A DNA stretch of 64,000 bases from CAZMYM01 sp964620325 (GTDB taxonomy: Bacteria > Bipolaricaulota > Bipolaricaulia > UBA7950 > UBA9294). The stretch is taken from the NCBI GenBank assembly GCA_964620325.1, contig CAZUIM010000014.1:1-64000 (forward strand), read 5' to 3'. Shown piece after piece: positions 27,091 to 35,390 of the stretch (the first letter of the stretch is position 1; every line of letters begins with the position of its first letter). Under the pieces are notes generated by a model. It was not told where the DNA came from. It worked only from the letters and a program-made list of their open reading frames with translations, and searched no databases. A program made the translations under genes and the position numbers.

Positions 27091-27108
27091 CCGTCTGCCC
27101 GACGGATG
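27088..27108. promoter_or_regulatory. Palindrome overlapping the mbh -10 and start site
   Basis: CATCCGTC (27088-27095), 5 nt, GACGGATG (27101-27108), perfectly paired. It overlaps the -10 and covers the expected start site, a normal position for a repressor operator; in RNA it could form a hairpin. Confidence 0.5.
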
Positions 27109-27152
27109 CTCCGCCGGGCTGTCTACCAGATTGCCGTATCGGGAGGGTGGGA

Positions 27153-27677
27153 ATGCTCGCTACTCTGGTTACTGCGGCCGTTGCCTACATCTTCTACCTT
27201 CTGATGACGCTGGGAAGCGGGACGGTCGGCGCGTGGAGCCCGGAGGAACTCGTCGCCGGCGCCGTTCTGTCGGTCATCGCCGGTGCTATCGCCGGTCGCA
27301 TTGCGCTCGGGCGGGGAGCGACGCACGGGAAGAACCCGTATCGGATGCTCAACCCGCTCCGCATTCTGACCTTCCTGGTCTACGTCATCGGGCCGTTCTT
27401 CTGGGCAATGGCGAAAGCGAATCTCGACGTCGCCTACCGCGTGATCACCGGGAGGATCCGTCCGGGCATCGTCCGGATCTCCCCGGGACTGAAGACCGAG
27501 CTCGGCGTGACCCTGCTCGCCAACTCCATCACGCTCACGCCGGGGACGTTGTCGGTCGATGTCGACGACGAATCGGGAGACCTATTCGTCCACTGGATCA
27601 ACGTCACCGACCCGGAGCCAACGTGCAGGGCAGTGTGCGGACGGTTCGCAGACTGGGCGAGGAGGATCGCGGAATGA
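27153..27677 (+). CDS. mbhA: Membrane-bound hydrogenase subunit MbhA (MnhE-type)
   Basis: 174 residues from the ATG at 27153, preferred to the GTG at 27147 because GGGAGGG ends just before the latter. MnhE hallmarks: hydrophobic N-terminal helices, WSPEELVAGAVLSV, NPYRMLNPLRILTFLVYV and, after the last helix, the cytoplasmic domain with LLANSITLTPGTLSVD. It is the first of 14 consecutive subunit genes and belongs to the Mrp-antiporter-like ion-pumping arm. Confidence 0.9.
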   Translation: MLATLVTAAVAYIFYLLMTLGSGTVGAWSPEELVAGAVLSVIAGAIAGRIALGRGATHGKNPYRMLNPLRILTFLVYVIGPFFWAMAKANLDVAYRVITGRIRPGIVRISPGLKTELGVTLLANSITLTPGTLSVDVDDESGDLFVHWINVTDPEPTCRAVCGRFADWARRIAE

Positions 27678-27940
27678 TCGTCGAACCGATCGTCTTCCTC
27701 GTCGTCGCGATGTGCTTCGCGTTCTTCACGCTGTTCAGCCTGGTTCGAATCGGTCTGGGTCCCACAGTCGCAGACCGCGTCGTCGGGCTCGACACGCTGA
27801 ACACGATGGTCGTCGGCACGATGATCGTACTGGGCGCGGCGTTCGACCAGGTGGTATTCGTCGACGTCGCCATCATCTACGCGCTTCTCTCGTTCATCGG
27901 AACGCTCTACGTGGCGCGGTACTTGGAGAGGGGGCTGTGA
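27674..27940 (+). CDS. mbhB: Membrane-bound hydrogenase subunit MbhB (MnhF-type)
   Basis: 88 residues, three transmembrane helices. The MnhF core LVRIGLGPTVADRVVGLDTLNTM is clear, followed by FVDVAIIYALLSFIGTLYVARY. The ATG overlaps the mbhA stop by 4 bp. Confidence 0.9.
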   Translation: MIVEPIVFLVVAMCFAFFTLFSLVRIGLGPTVADRVVGLDTLNTMVVGTMIVLGAAFDQVVFVDVAIIYALLSFIGTLYVARYLERGL

Positions 27941-28275
27941 TGTCGATCTTGATCTACGTTCTGCTCGGCATCAGTGTGCTGTTCAGCGGACTCGGTGCGG
28001 TCGCCCTCGTTCGTTTTCCCGACGTGTACACGCGGCTCCACGGAGCGACGAAGTGTACAACGTTCGGGTCAATCTTCACGGCGGCCGCGGTGGTCGTCTA
28101 CGGCTTCGCGCGGGGAGGTGCGGCGTACAACACGCTCGCCATCCACACGATCGTGGCGCTGATCGCGATCCTCGTCACCAATCCAACCGGATCACATGCG
28201 ATCGCCCGCGCGGCGCACCGAAGCGGGGTCAAACCAAAGCAGGCCGTCGTCGACCGATTGGAGGAGCGGTCATGA
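27940..28275 (+). CDS. mbhC: Membrane-bound hydrogenase subunit MbhC (MnhG-type)
   Basis: 111 residues. The MnhG signature FPDVYTRLHGATKCTTFG follows the first helix; two more helices and a NPTGSHAIARAAHRSGVK tail complete the protein. The start shares one base with the mbhB stop (TGATG). Confidence 0.9.
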   Translation: MSILIYVLLGISVLFSGLGAVALVRFPDVYTRLHGATKCTTFGSIFTAAAVVVYGFARGGAAYNTLAIHTIVALIAILVTNPTGSHAIARAAHRSGVKPKQAVVDRLEERS

Positions 28276-28520
28276 TCGAGAGCATTCTTCACGTCATCGT
28301 TCTCGTGCTGATCGTCGCCGGGGCCGCCCTCGCCGTCTGGTTCAAGGACCTCCTCTCGTCGGTCCTCGCCTTGGCGGCAGCGAGCCTGCTGGTATCACTC
28401 GAGTTCTACATTCTGCAAGCGCCGGACGTCGCCATCGCGGAGGCCGGAATCGGCGCCGCATTGACGACGGCGATCTACGTCATCGCTCTCCGACGAACGA
28501 GGCGAAAGGAGGAGGAATGA
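28272..28520 (+). CDS. mbhD: Membrane-bound hydrogenase subunit MbhD (DUF4040)
   Basis: 82 residues, three helices. LLVSLEFYILQAPDVAIAEAGIGAALTTAIYVIAL matches the short MbhD/MnhB-N type that corresponds to the C-terminal helices of MrpA; the family length is about 80-95. 4-bp overlap with mbhC. Confidence 0.88.
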   Translation: MIESILHVIVLVLIVAGAALAVWFKDLLSSVLALAAASLLVSLEFYILQAPDVAIAEAGIGAALTTAIYVIALRRTRRKEEE

Positions 28521-28792
28521 GAAGGGCTGCACTGCTGGTCGCGTTCCTGTTCGTCTCTGCGTTCCTCCTTCTCGCCGCGACCTCGATCCGCCCGTTCGGT
28601 GTGCCGAACGACGCGGCGATGGACGACTACTTCATCGCCAACGCGCAGGGCGAGGTCGCCGCGAACAACGTCGTCACCGCCGTCGTCTTCGACTATCGAG
28701 GATTCGACACGCTCGGCGAGGCGACCGTCCTGTTCGCCGCCGTCGTCGGCGTGATGGCGCTGTTCCGGAAGCTTCGGGAGGACGAGCGATGA
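28517..28792 (+). CDS. mbhE: Membrane-bound hydrogenase subunit MbhE
   Basis: 91 residues. Two helices flank an outside segment (IRPFGVPNDAAMDDYFIANAQGEVAANNVVTAVVFDYRGFDTLGE in outline), a hallmark of the MbhE/MrpA-tail family; the Asp-Tyr-Arg-Gly-Phe-Asp-Thr-Leu-Gly block is conserved in it. 4-bp overlap with mbhD; GGAGGA precedes the ATG. Confidence 0.88.
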   Translation: MRRAALLVAFLFVSAFLLLAATSIRPFGVPNDAAMDDYFIANAQGEVAANNVVTAVVFDYRGFDTLGEATVLFAAVVGVMALFRKLREDER

Positions 28793-29271
28793 ACGAACAT
28801 GGAATGTCGGTCATCGTCCGAACCGTGACTCGCCTCATCTACGGGCTGGCCATCGTGTTCGGGTTCTACGTGATCATGCACGGTCATCTGACCCCCGGAG
28901 GCGGGTTTCAGGGCGGAGCGATCGTCGCGAGCGCCTTCGCTCTACTCCTCGTCGCCTTCGGCGCGGCCGGGCTGAAGGGGCGGCTGAATGAACACCTTCT
29001 TCAGACCCTCGAAGAGATCGGCGCCCTCGCCTTTCTCGGACTCGCCTTCGCCGGCATCGGAACGGTCTTCTTCTACAACCTCCTGGCGAACTCGGGCGGG
29101 GCGCTGTTCGGAGCGACGATCCAGAACCCCGGCCTGCCCAACGACGGGGTGTTCAACGCCGGGGGAATGGTCCCGCTGATGAATTGGGCCGTCGGGCTGA
29201 AGGTCCTAACCGGGATTGCCAGCATCGTGATCATGATGCTCATCGGCGCCCGCAAGGAGGAAACCGAATGA
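28789..29271 (+). CDS. mbhF: Membrane-bound hydrogenase subunit MbhF (MnhB-type)
   Basis: 160 residues. MnhB motif FYVIMHGHLTPGGGFQGGAI, then helices and PLMNWAVGLKVLTGI near the C-terminus. It forms part of the antiporter-like arm with MbhA-C and G-H. Confidence 0.9.
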   Translation: MNEHGMSVIVRTVTRLIYGLAIVFGFYVIMHGHLTPGGGFQGGAIVASAFALLLVAFGAAGLKGRLNEHLLQTLEEIGALAFLGLAFAGIGTVFFYNLLANSGGALFGATIQNPGLPNDGVFNAGGMVPLMNWAVGLKVLTGIASIVIMMLIGARKEETE

Positions 29272-29618
29272 GCGTGGGCAACTTTCCTTTCGTCATCGCA
29301 GCGCTCCTCGTCGCCTTCGGCATCTACGCGCTGCTGTTCAAGCGCAATCTGATCAAGATGGTGATCGGCATCTCGCTCGTCGAGACCGGCGTGAACCTGT
29401 TCTTGGTCATGCTTGGCTATCGAAGCGGAGGCGCGGCGCCGATCTACACATACGCACCGGCCGGAGAGAGGATGGTCCTGCCGACGCCGCAAGCGCTGAC
29501 TCTGACGAGCATCGTCATCGGTCTCGCCACGACGGCGCTCCTCCTCTCGTTCGCTGTCTTCGTCCACCGTCACTACGGAACGCTGGACGTTCGAAAGATA
29601 AAGGAGCTGAGAGGATGA
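29268..29618 (+). CDS. mbhG: Membrane-bound hydrogenase subunit MbhG (MnhC/NuoK-type)
   Basis: 116 residues from the ATG at 29268, which overlaps the mbhF stop. NuoK-like triple-helix fold with LFKRNLIKMVIGISLVETGVNLF, where the membrane Glu is in the usual place, and PTPQALTLTSIVIGLATTA. Confidence 0.9.
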   Translation: MSVGNFPFVIAALLVAFGIYALLFKRNLIKMVIGISLVETGVNLFLVMLGYRSGGAAPIYTYAPAGERMVLPTPQALTLTSIVIGLATTALLLSFAVFVHRHYGTLDVRKIKELRG

Positions 29619-31219
29619 ACGCACTCACCGTTCACGCGCCCGTCCTCCTCGTCGCCGTCCCGTTGCTCGGCGCGTTTGCCGTTCCGCTCGTCGGGAAGCT
29701 CGGACGGGGTGCACGGGACGTCTTCGCCGGCCTGATCGTCGCCGCCACGGCGGCCCTCGCCGGACTCCTCGCAGCCGATTTCTTCGCCGGAAGTGGAGCA
29801 CCGAACGTGTACGTTCTCGGCGGAAGCCTTCCGCTCCCCTCGGGAATGGCGGTTCCGATTCGGATCCTCCTCGAAGTCGACGGGATGAGCGCCTTCATGA
29901 CGCTCGTCACCGCTCTCGTCACGCTGGCCGCGGCCTACTTCAGCTTCTCGTATTGGCGCAATCGGTCCGGTGGGAGCATGTACTTCAGCCTGCTCTTGCT
30001 CCTGACCGCCGGGATCTTCGGCATGGAGCTGACCGGCGACATGTTCAACTTCTTCGTCTTCCTCGAGATCACGTCGATCGCCGCCTGCGGACTGATCGGA
30101 TTCCGCGTCTGGTTGAAGAGGTCGCAGGAGGCGGGGTTCAAGGTCATGACGCTCTACACGCTGTCGGGCCTGTTCGTCCTCCTCGCGGTCGCTCTTCTCT
30201 ACGGGCGGCACGGCGGACTGAACATCGCCTTCCTCGCCGGTCAGATCGGAGCCGCCGGAGCGAGTCTGATCGACAAGGTCGCCCTCGGTCTCCTGTTGAC
30301 CGGTCTGGCGATGAAGGCCGGAGCCGTCCCGCTGCACATGTGGGCCCCCGATGCCTACGGGGAGGCCCCGGCTCCGACCTCGGCCGTCCTCGTTGCCAAC
30401 AGCCAGGCGAGCCTCTACGGGCTCTTTAGGGTCCTGTTCACGCTGTTCGGCGTCGGTTCCGCGCTGTCGACCAATGGGTGGATCCTGATCGTCTTCGCCG
30501 TCCTGACGATCTTCGTCGGGGTGACGATGGCCCTGGTTCAGAGCGACATCAAACGGCTGATCGCCTACGGCGCCGTCTCGCAGATCGGCTACATGCTCCT
30601 CGGCGTCGGCGTCGGCCTCGTGCGCCGAGCGACGCTCGTCGCCGGCGGGGCCGCGTTGACGGACAGCGCTGACGCGCTCGATTTCGGCTTCGTCGCGATG
30701 CAAGGCGGCATCTTCCACATGCTGAACGACGCCGCATGCATCGGGCTCCTCTTCCTGACGACCGGGGCGGTCGTCAGGGCGAGCGGGACACGAGATCTGA
30801 ACAAGATGGGGGGACTGGCACACCGGATGATGTGGACGACGGTCTTCTTCATCATCGGCGCGTTCGCCCTCGCCGGCGTTCCGCCGTTCAACGGGTTCGC
30901 GTCCAAATTCCTCATCTACGAGGCGTCGTTCCAGCTCAGCCCGTTCCTGTCGGTGATCGCGATCCTGTCGAGCATCATGCTTCTCGCCGTCTTCGTCAAG
31001 GCGTTCCAGGGCGCGTTCCTCGGGTCGAAGGAGGGACTGCCGCCGACGGCCGGCGAGGCCCCGCTCGGAATGTTGATTCCGATGGCGTTCCTCGCCCTCG
31101 TCGTGATCGCACTCGGTCTCTTCCCCGGCTTCTTCGTCGACAAAATCGTCACACCGGCCGCCAAGGCGCTGTGGACCGGACGCGAAGCGTACATCGGTGC
31201 CGTCCTAGGAGGTGGATAG
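29615..31219 (+). CDS. mbhH: Membrane-bound hydrogenase subunit MbhH (MnhD/NuoN-type ion pump)
   Basis: 534 residues, about 14 helices. Proton-translocator family blocks: FNFFVFLEITSIAACGLIGF (membrane Glu), KAGAVPLHMWAPDAYGEAP (Lys and the HxWxPDAxxxAP block), DIKRLIAYGAVSQIGYMLLG and AGVPPFNGFASKFLIY. This is the large antiporter-like subunit that would carry H+ or Na+. About 40 residues (RRATLVAGGAALTDSADALD) lie between helices where relatives are often shorter. Confidence 0.93.
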   Translation: MNALTVHAPVLLVAVPLLGAFAVPLVGKLGRGARDVFAGLIVAATAALAGLLAADFFAGSGAPNVYVLGGSLPLPSGMAVPIRILLEVDGMSAFMTLVTALVTLAAAYFSFSYWRNRSGGSMYFSLLLLLTAGIFGMELTGDMFNFFVFLEITSIAACGLIGFRVWLKRSQEAGFKVMTLYTLSGLFVLLAVALLYGRHGGLNIAFLAGQIGAAGASLIDKVALGLLLTGLAMKAGAVPLHMWAPDAYGEAPAPTSAVLVANSQASLYGLFRVLFTLFGVGSALSTNGWILIVFAVLTIFVGVTMALVQSDIKRLIAYGAVSQIGYMLLGVGVGLVRRATLVAGGAALTDSADALDFGFVAMQGGIFHMLNDAACIGLLFLTTGAVVRASGTRDLNKMGGLAHRMMWTTVFFIIGAFALAGVPPFNGFASKFLIYEASFQLSPFLSVIAILSSIMLLAVFVKAFQGAFLGSKEGLPPTAGEAPLGMLIPMAFLALVVIALGLFPGFFVDKIVTPAAKALWTGREAYIGAVLGGG

Positions 31220-31221
31220 CG

Positions 31222-31563
31222 ATGGGAGGAATCAATTCCGGTTTCGGTGCGTGGAATCCGATCGCCTGGACGCTCCTCTTCCTAGGCATTCTGGTCATCG
31301 GGCTCTTCGTCCGTTCGCGAGGTCGAAAGGACTACAAACGCGGAACCGACCAGGCTCAGCCGTTCCTGTCGGGAAACCCCGCGCCGGAGGCGGTGGAGGC
31401 TCTGCACGTCCGCGGAGATAGCCTGTACTGGGGAATGATCCACGGCCTGTCCGGGTACTACGACCGCGTCCGTGCTTGGCACACCGGGATCTTGAGTGAC
31501 TACGTGGCATGGTTCATCGGCGCCCTCGGGCTGATCTTCGTCATCTTGATCTGGATTGGGTGA
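31222..31563 (+). CDS. mbhI: Membrane-bound hydrogenase subunit MbhI
   Basis: 113 residues with a hydrophobic helix near each end (AWTLLFLGILVIGLFV and FIGALGLIFVILIWIG) and a polar middle (FLSGNPAPEAVEALHVRGDSLYWG). It occupies the mbhI slot between the antiporter and hydrogenase halves and has the two-helix shape of that linker subunit. AGGAGG lies 9 bp before the ATG. Confidence 0.82.
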   Translation: MGGINSGFGAWNPIAWTLLFLGILVIGLFVRSRGRKDYKRGTDQAQPFLSGNPAPEAVEALHVRGDSLYWGMIHGLSGYYDRVRAWHTGILSDYVAWFIGALGLIFVILIWIG

Positions 31564-31568
31564 GACGT

Positions 31569-32006
31569 ATGGCACTTCCTCGATCATTCAAACGGGCCCT
31601 GTGGGTCTTCCACATCGCCACCGGGTCCTGCAACGGATGCGACATCGAGATCGTCGCCGCACTGACGCCACGCTACGACGTCGAACGTTTCGGGATCATG
31701 CTCACAGGCACCCCGCGGCACGCCGACGTCCTCTTGGTGACCGGTCCGGTGACGCGTCCGATGCTCCCGCGCCTGAAGCGGGTCTACGATCAGACGCCGG
31801 ATCCGAAAGCGGTCGTCGTCGTCGGCGGCTGCGGCTGCACCGGCGGTGTCTTCTACGAGTCGTACAACGTCGTCGGCCCGGTCGACGAGGTGATCCCGGT
31901 CGACGTCTACGTCCCCGGCTGCCCGGCGAGGCCGGAGGCGATCATCGACGGCGTCGTCAAGGCGGTCACGAAGCTCGAAACACTGGAGAAGGCGGGGGTG
32001 GGCTGA
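31569..32006 (+). CDS. mbhJ: Membrane-bound hydrogenase small subunit MbhJ (NuoB-type)
   Basis: 145 residues. It has the proximal 4Fe-4S ligands of the NuoB/hydrogenase small-subunit family: Cys21 and Cys24 (TGSCNGCDIE), Cys88/Cys90 (GGCGCTGG) and Cys118 (VPGCPARPEAI). It passes electrons from the MbhN clusters to the NiFe site in MbhL. Confidence 0.93.
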   Translation: MALPRSFKRALWVFHIATGSCNGCDIEIVAALTPRYDVERFGIMLTGTPRHADVLLVTGPVTRPMLPRLKRVYDQTPDPKAVVVVGGCGCTGGVFYESYNVVGPVDEVIPVDVYVPGCPARPEAIIDGVVKAVTKLETLEKAGVG

Positions 32007-32536
32007 TGGACGCACAATCCGTCCTTTCTTCGTTCCGCGAGGCGCTCGGAGGCCGAGTCCTCGACGACCGCACGATCGAGCGGCATGTCGGCACGATCGA
32101 TCCGAAGCCGGTGTACGATCTGTGGGTCGTCGTCAAATGCGAGGCGTTTCGTGACGCGATCGAATTCCTCTGTGCCGAGATGGACCCACACCTGTCGGTG
32201 ATCTCCGGGGACGATCTCGGCGACGATGGGCTCGCACTCAACTACCACTTCTCCACCGGGTGGGGGGAGCGCTACGGCGAGGCGACGGTGACGATTCAGA
32301 CGATCCTTCCGAAGGACGACTTGAAGATTCCGACGATCACCGACCTGATTCCCGGAGCCCAGACGACCGAACGAGAGAAGCGCGAGTTCTTCGGGATCGA
32401 GGTCGTCGGGATCCCGGACGATCGGAACCTGTTCCTTCCCGAGGACGCGACGATCCATCCGTGGCGCCGAGACCTGGAAGAGGAGACGAACGGAAGCGTC
32501 AAGCGGTTGGTGAAGTGGGAGGAACGAGATGAATAA
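32006..32536 (+). CDS. mbhK: Membrane-bound hydrogenase subunit MbhK (NuoC-type)
   Basis: 176 residues. NuoC-like fold ending with REKREFFGIEVVGIPDDRNLFLPED and HPWRRD, the conserved C-terminal block of the 30-kDa subunit family. Start shares one base with the mbhJ stop; the C-terminus overlaps mbhL by 8 bp. Confidence 0.9.
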   Translation: MDAQSVLSSFREALGGRVLDDRTIERHVGTIDPKPVYDLWVVVKCEAFRDAIEFLCAEMDPHLSVISGDDLGDDGLALNYHFSTGWGERYGEATVTIQTILPKDDLKIPTITDLIPGAQTTEREKREFFGIEVVGIPDDRNLFLPEDATIHPWRRDLEEETNGSVKRLVKWEERDE

Positions 32537-33791
32537 CCGATCGATCGACCTCGAGATCGGCGGCGGCGGCGGGCAGACCTGCTACACCGTCCCGATCGGA
32601 CCGGTTCATCCGGCGCTCAAGGAGCCGATCCGATTCACGTTCGAGCTCTCCGGCGAGCAGATCGTGGGCGTCGACATCAAGCCCGGATTCGCGCACCGCG
32701 GGATCGAGTACATGGGGATGCGTCGGAATCTGATTCAGACGCTCTATCTGTCCGAGCGCATCTGCGGGATCTGCTCGATCTCCCATCCGCTTGCGCTGAC
32801 GCAGGCGGTAGAGAACGCGGCCGGAATCGAGGTCCCACCCAGAGCGCAGTACATCCGAACGATCATCGGCGAGCTGGAGCGGATCCATTCGCATCTTCTC
32901 TGGGCCGGCGTCGGCGCGCACGAGCTCGGTTTCGACTCGCTTCTCTACCTCACGTGGAACGTGCGCGAAAAATGCATGGACCTGCTCGAGCAGCTGACCG
33001 GAAACCGCGTGGATTATGCGATCCCGATCTTCGGGGGGGTCCGCCGTGACATTCCGGAGGAGAAGGCGCCGCTCGCCTACCAGGCGCTCGACTACTACAA
33101 GGACCTCCTCCAGCAGATGATCGACGCGTACCTCCACGACAAGTCGGTCGAGATGCGAACGCGCAACGTCGGTGTTCTCACCTACGATCAAGCGATCGAT
33201 CTGTGCACCGTCGGGCCGACGACGCGCGCGTCGGGGGTCAACAAGGACGTCCGACAGGACATGCCGTACCTCGCCTACGCCGACATGGAGATCAAGGCGA
33301 TTACGCCGGAGGACTTCGGAACCGAACCGATCGGTGACGTGTACGACAACATCATCGTCCGGCTCCTCGAGGTCGCCCAATCGATCGAGATCATCGAGTT
33401 CTGCCTCGAGAACATGCCTACGGGCGAGCTCACCTCGATCCCGAAGGTCCCCGCCCTCCTCGCCGCACTGCAGAAGGCCGACGGCGAGGGGATCGGACGC
33501 CACGAGGCGCCGCGTGGGGAGGTTTTCCACTACGTCCGCCTCGTCGGGGGACAGGAAGAGATGGCCGTCTGGAAGGTCCGCGCCCCGACCTACAACAACC
33601 TGATGGCGTGGGTCCCGAAGTTCCTCGGAGACGAGGTCGCCGACATCCCGATCATCGCCGCGTCGATCGACCCGTGTATGTGCTGCATGGATCGCGTCCA
33701 CGTCGTCGACGAAGCGGGAGCCGAGTCGGTCCACCTCAAGGAGGAGCTGGTCCAGCGCTCCCGCGACAAGACAAGGAGGATGTGCGGATGA
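32529..33791 (+). CDS. mbhL: Membrane-bound [NiFe]-hydrogenase large subunit MbhL
   Basis: 420 residues. Both nickel-binding CxxC pairs are present: RICGIC (Cys79, Cys82) and DPCMCC (Cys383, Cys386), so this is a true group 4 [NiFe] hydrogenase and not a NuoD or Mbx-type sulfur-reducing subunit, which lose Cys ligands. GPVHPALKEPIRF and KPGFAHRGIEYM are other family blocks. The C-terminal pair reads DPCMCCMDR where many relatives have DPCxxCTDR; the extra Cys385 is unusual. A 35-residue tail follows. No maturation (hyp) genes are in the window. Confidence 0.95.
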   Translation: MNNRSIDLEIGGGGGQTCYTVPIGPVHPALKEPIRFTFELSGEQIVGVDIKPGFAHRGIEYMGMRRNLIQTLYLSERICGICSISHPLALTQAVENAAGIEVPPRAQYIRTIIGELERIHSHLLWAGVGAHELGFDSLLYLTWNVREKCMDLLEQLTGNRVDYAIPIFGGVRRDIPEEKAPLAYQALDYYKDLLQQMIDAYLHDKSVEMRTRNVGVLTYDQAIDLCTVGPTTRASGVNKDVRQDMPYLAYADMEIKAITPEDFGTEPIGDVYDNIIVRLLEVAQSIEIIEFCLENMPTGELTSIPKVPALLAALQKADGEGIGRHEAPRGEVFHYVRLVGGQEEMAVWKVRAPTYNNLMAWVPKFLGDEVADIPIIAASIDPCMCCMDRVHVVDEAGAESVHLKEELVQRSRDKTRRMCG

Positions 33792-34783
33792 CCGTAACGA
33801 TCGCCAATGCAGTCTGGCAAGGGATCGTGATCCTCTTCGGATCGGTGCTCCTCGGCATGGTCTACAAGGGCTTCGACCGGAAGCTCGCCGCCCAGATGCA
33901 GGGGAGGATCGGGCCTCCGCTTCGACAGCCGTTCTTCGACGTCGTCAAGCTGATGGTCAAGGAGAACGTCGTCCCCGAACACGCCGTCGGATGGCTCTAC
34001 AACCTGATGCCGATCGTCTCGCTCGTCGCGGCGGCGACCCTCCTCTTCTACATCCCGCTCGGCGGCCGTGGGCCGCTTCTGGGGGGATTCGGCGACTTGA
34101 TCCTGGTCCTCTATCTCCTCGCCGTCCCGTCGATCGCGATGATGGTCGGCGGATTCGCCGCGGGGAGCCCGTACGCGACCGTCGGCGCGCAGCGCGAGAT
34201 GGTGATGATGATGGCCTATGAGTTCCCGCTCGCGGTCACCCTCGTCTCCCTCGCCTGGCGCCTGTCGGCCATCCTGCCGGGAGAAGCGGTCTTCTCCCTG
34301 TCGGTCCTCGGTGCAAACCCGCTCTGGGGTCTCGTCGGCCCCCTCGGCGTGATCGGGCTGTTGCTCCTGTTCGGAGCGCTGCTGGTCGTGATGCCGGGCG
34401 AGCTGGCCAAGATCCCGTTCGACATTCCGGAGGCGGAGACGGAGATCGCCGGCGGGCTCCTCGCCGAGTACTCGGGTCGAAACCTAGCGATGTTCTACCT
34501 CGCCGACGCGGTGAAGATGGTGGCGATCGCCTCACTCGCCGTCGCGCTGTTCATTCCGTACGGTCTGGCGAACGTCTTCGGCTTGGCCGGTGCCTGGGGC
34601 GGACTCGTCGACGTCGTCTTCTTCTTGGTCAAGGTATTCTGCGTCATCTTTGTGTCGGTCATCGTGGTGCGCGTCGCCTTCGCCCGGCTGAAGATCGGGC
34701 AGGCGACGCGTCTGTTCTGGCTCCCGGTCACCGGTGTCTCCCTTCTCGGGCTGCTCCTGCTGACCCTCGATCGGTTCGTCTAG
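33788..34783 (+). CDS. mbhM: Membrane-bound hydrogenase subunit MbhM (NuoH-type)
   Basis: 331 residues, about eight helices. NuoH features: KGFDRKLAAQMQGRIGPPLRQPFFDVVKLMVKE in outline (the GRxGPP loop), PFDIPEAETEIAGGLLAEYSGRNLA as the conserved Glu-rich loop that links membrane and hydrophilic arms. It anchors MbhJ-L-N to the membrane. 4-bp overlap with mbhL. Confidence 0.93.
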   Translation: MTVTIANAVWQGIVILFGSVLLGMVYKGFDRKLAAQMQGRIGPPLRQPFFDVVKLMVKENVVPEHAVGWLYNLMPIVSLVAAATLLFYIPLGGRGPLLGGFGDLILVLYLLAVPSIAMMVGGFAAGSPYATVGAQREMVMMMAYEFPLAVTLVSLAWRLSAILPGEAVFSLSVLGANPLWGLVGPLGVIGLLLLFGALLVVMPGELAKIPFDIPEAETEIAGGLLAEYSGRNLAMFYLADAVKMVAIASLAVALFIPYGLANVFGLAGAWGGLVDVVFFLVKVFCVIFVSVIVVRVAFARLKIGQATRLFWLPVTGVSLLGLLLLTLDRFV

Positions 34784-34793
34784 GAGGAAGATC

Positions 34794-35198
34794 GTGATCC
34801 TTGGAACGCTGATGAAGCAGTTGTTCAGCAAGCCGGCGACGAACCCGTTCCCGGTGAAGTACATGCCGCGATCGGTCACGGCGGTTCTCAAGGCGGTCGC
34901 AGCCGGCCGGGCGGAGATCCACCCGCCGATTCCGACCCCGAAAGACCTCCGGGGGAAGATCGCCTACGATCGGGAGACCTGCATCGGGTGCGGTCTCTGC
35001 GCCCGGGTCTGCCCGGCGAGCGTCATCGAGCTCTACAAGCCCGAGGGCGAGGAGAAGAATAAGATCCGGATGTACGTCGCCCGCTGCACCTTCTGCGCGC
35101 AATGCGTCGACGTCTGCCCGGTCAACGCACTCAAGACGACCGAGGAGTTCCTCCTCGCCGACGCCGATCGGTTTGCGGAGAGTCTCATCGTAGAGTAG
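34794..35198 (+). CDS. mbhN: Membrane-bound hydrogenase ferredoxin-like subunit MbhN (NuoI-type)
   Basis: 134 residues from a GTG behind TAGGAGGAAG. Two 4Fe-4S motifs: Cys63/66/69/73 (CIGCGLCARVCP) and Cys98/101/104/108 (CTFCAQCVDVCP). It accepts electrons from reduced ferredoxin. Last gene of the operon; hairpins follow. Confidence 0.93.
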   Translation: MILGTLMKQLFSKPATNPFPVKYMPRSVTAVLKAVAAGRAEIHPPIPTPKDLRGKIAYDRETCIGCGLCARVCPASVIELYKPEGEEKNKIRMYVARCTFCAQCVDVCPVNALKTTEEFLLADADRFAESLIVE

Positions 35199-35216
35199 TC
35201 GCAACGGAAACGGAGG

Positions 35217-35247
35217 GGCACGGCGGACGCAATGCGTTCGCCGTGCC
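35217..35247 (+). terminator. Long hairpin after mbhN
   Basis: GGCACGGCG (35217-35225) pairs with CGCCGTGCC (35239-35247), extended by GACGC/GCGTT to a 14-bp stem with one G-T pair and a 3-nt loop. No T-run follows. A second 8-bp hairpin, CTGTCGGC/GCCGACAG, lies at 35253-35272. Confidence 0.6.
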
Positions 35248-35300
35248 GTAATCTGTCGGCGTCAGCCGACAGACTTCGGCGAGGACTGAAGGAACTGATG

Positions 35301-35331
35301 GGCGGGCACCACCCGGCGCCCGCCTTCTTCT
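35301..35331 (+). terminator. Rho-independent-type terminator of the mbh operon
   Basis: GGCGGGC (35301-35307) and GCCCGCC (35318-35324) form a stem followed by TTCTTCT. It is the best terminator-like structure in the 3' region. Confidence 0.6.
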
Positions 35332-35355
35332 GGCGTCTTGCTCTCTCCCCGCAAG

Positions 35356-35384
35356 TTCGGGAGCGAGGAGGATTCTGGTATAAT
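35356..35384 (+). promoter_or_regulatory. Promoter with perfect extended -10
   Basis: TTCGGG (35356-35361), 17 bp, TATAAT (35379-35384) preceded by TGG (extended -10). The ATG is only 6 bp downstream, so the message would be leaderless. Confidence 0.6.
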
Positions 35385-35390
35385 GCGGGC

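Noticed and set aside
32529..33791. Complex I (NuoD) or Mbx-type sulfur reductase instead of hydrogenase
   Set aside because: Both CxxC nickel-ligand pairs are intact in MbhL.
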